From assembly GCF_047807365.1 (NCBI RefSeq), contig NZ_JBLOUI010000066.1, positions 1 through 5,232 of the forward strand: DNA of 5,232 bases, read 5' to 3'. The first letter of the stretch is position 1. Every line of letters starts with the position of its first letter. This document shows positions 5,159-5,232 of this stretch, piece after piece. Made by a program: the position numbers and the translations under genes. This DNA is from Peptacetobacter sp900539645. GTDB lineage: Bacteria; Bacillota; Clostridia; Peptostreptococcales; Peptostreptococcaceae. Under the pieces are notes generated by a model. That model searched no databases and was not told the origin of the DNA. It was given only the letters and a program-made list of their open reading frames with translations.

Positions 5159-5228
5159 ACTCATATCATTTTCTTGGTATAATATTCATGCCAACAAAAA
5201 TTAAAACCAAGGAGAAAATGATATGAGT
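5159..5228 (+). promoter_or_regulatory. Inverted repeat that can bury the start site of the next gene
   Basis: ACTCATATCATTTTC (5159-5173) is perfectly complementary to GAAAATGATATGAGT (5214-5228), and the stem continues with TTGGT (5174-5178) against ACCAA (5206-5210). The result is 20 base pairs with GGA (5211-5213) bulged and a 27-nt loop. The right arm and bulge contain the whole Shine-Dalgarno AAGGAG (5209-5214) and the ATG (5223-5225). There is no U tract, so it is not a terminator. A transcript entering from upstream would contain both arms and be blocked for translation; one started at the internal promoter would lack the left arm. Confidence 0.8.
5175..5183 (+). promoter_or_regulatory. 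Extended -10 promoter inside the hairpin region
   Basis: TGGTATAAT is a perfect TATAAT (5178-5183) with the TGn extension and no clear -35. The predicted start near 5190 lies downstream of the left hairpin arm, leaving an unstructured A-rich leader of about 33 nt in front of the right-edge gene. Confidence 0.6.
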
Positions 5229-5232
5229 CTAT
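5223..5232 (+). CDS. Start of a gene running off the right edge, possible transposase
   Basis: Only ATG AGT CTA (Met-Ser-Leu) and one further base are visible, so the product cannot be identified from its protein. It is called a gene because AAGGAG (5209-5214) lies 8 nt upstream and an extended -10 promoter precedes it. An earlier ATG at 5218 is followed directly by ATA and TGA, so 5223 is the start. The guarding hairpin is the arrangement used by IS10, IS50 and IS200 to stop transposase synthesis from outside transcripts; on that basis alone a transposase of an insertion sequence is suspected. No terminal repeat or target duplication can be seen because the other end lies outside the window. 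Confidence 0.4.

Overview
The window is AT-rich DNA (AT-dominated third codon positions, almost pure A/T intergenic stretches) with strong Shine-Dalgarno sites, which points to a low-GC Gram-positive anaerobe. The set of amino-acid-fermentation enzymes and a striking use of CAG for glutamine suggest a member of the Clostridia, possibly Peptostreptococcaceae. The family placement is inference; no rRNA or other marker gene is present.

Layout: two divergent pairs of genes separated by a 439-bp regulatory stretch. Leftward (minus strand) run a threonine ammonia-lyase with a C-terminal ACT domain (699-1916) and then ridA (158-538), which has its own sigma-A-type promoter and a good intrinsic terminator. 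Rightward (plus strand) run an aspartate 4-decarboxylase (2356-3987) and an L-asparaginase (4119-5114), the latter with its own extended -10 promoter. At the right edge (about 5115-5232) an unrelated unit begins: an extended -10 promoter, a 20-bp-stem inverted repeat covering the ribosome binding site and start codon, and the first three codons of a gene that leaves the window. The unit looks like the 5' end of an insertion sequence or a similar self-contained element. The left 104 bp hold no confident gene.

How the genes fit together: asparaginase makes aspartate and ammonia from asparagine, and the decarboxylase turns aspartate into alanine and CO2. Threonine ammonia-lyase makes 2-oxobutyrate and ammonia (and usually pyruvate from serine), and RidA hydrolyses the reactive enamine/imine intermediates that this lyase releases. 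The window is therefore a small amino-acid-catabolism locus with two PLP enzymes, one ammonia-releasing hydrolase and one metabolite-damage-control enzyme.

The most notable non-coding signals are: the right-edge hairpin, arranged so that only transcripts read in from outside would bury the start site; a 14-bp inverted repeat with arms about five helical turns apart, one arm containing the -35 box of the decarboxylase gene; a three-and-a-half-copy tandem repeat in that gene's leader; and near-exclusive CAG glutamine codons (30 of 31) in otherwise A-ending codon usage.
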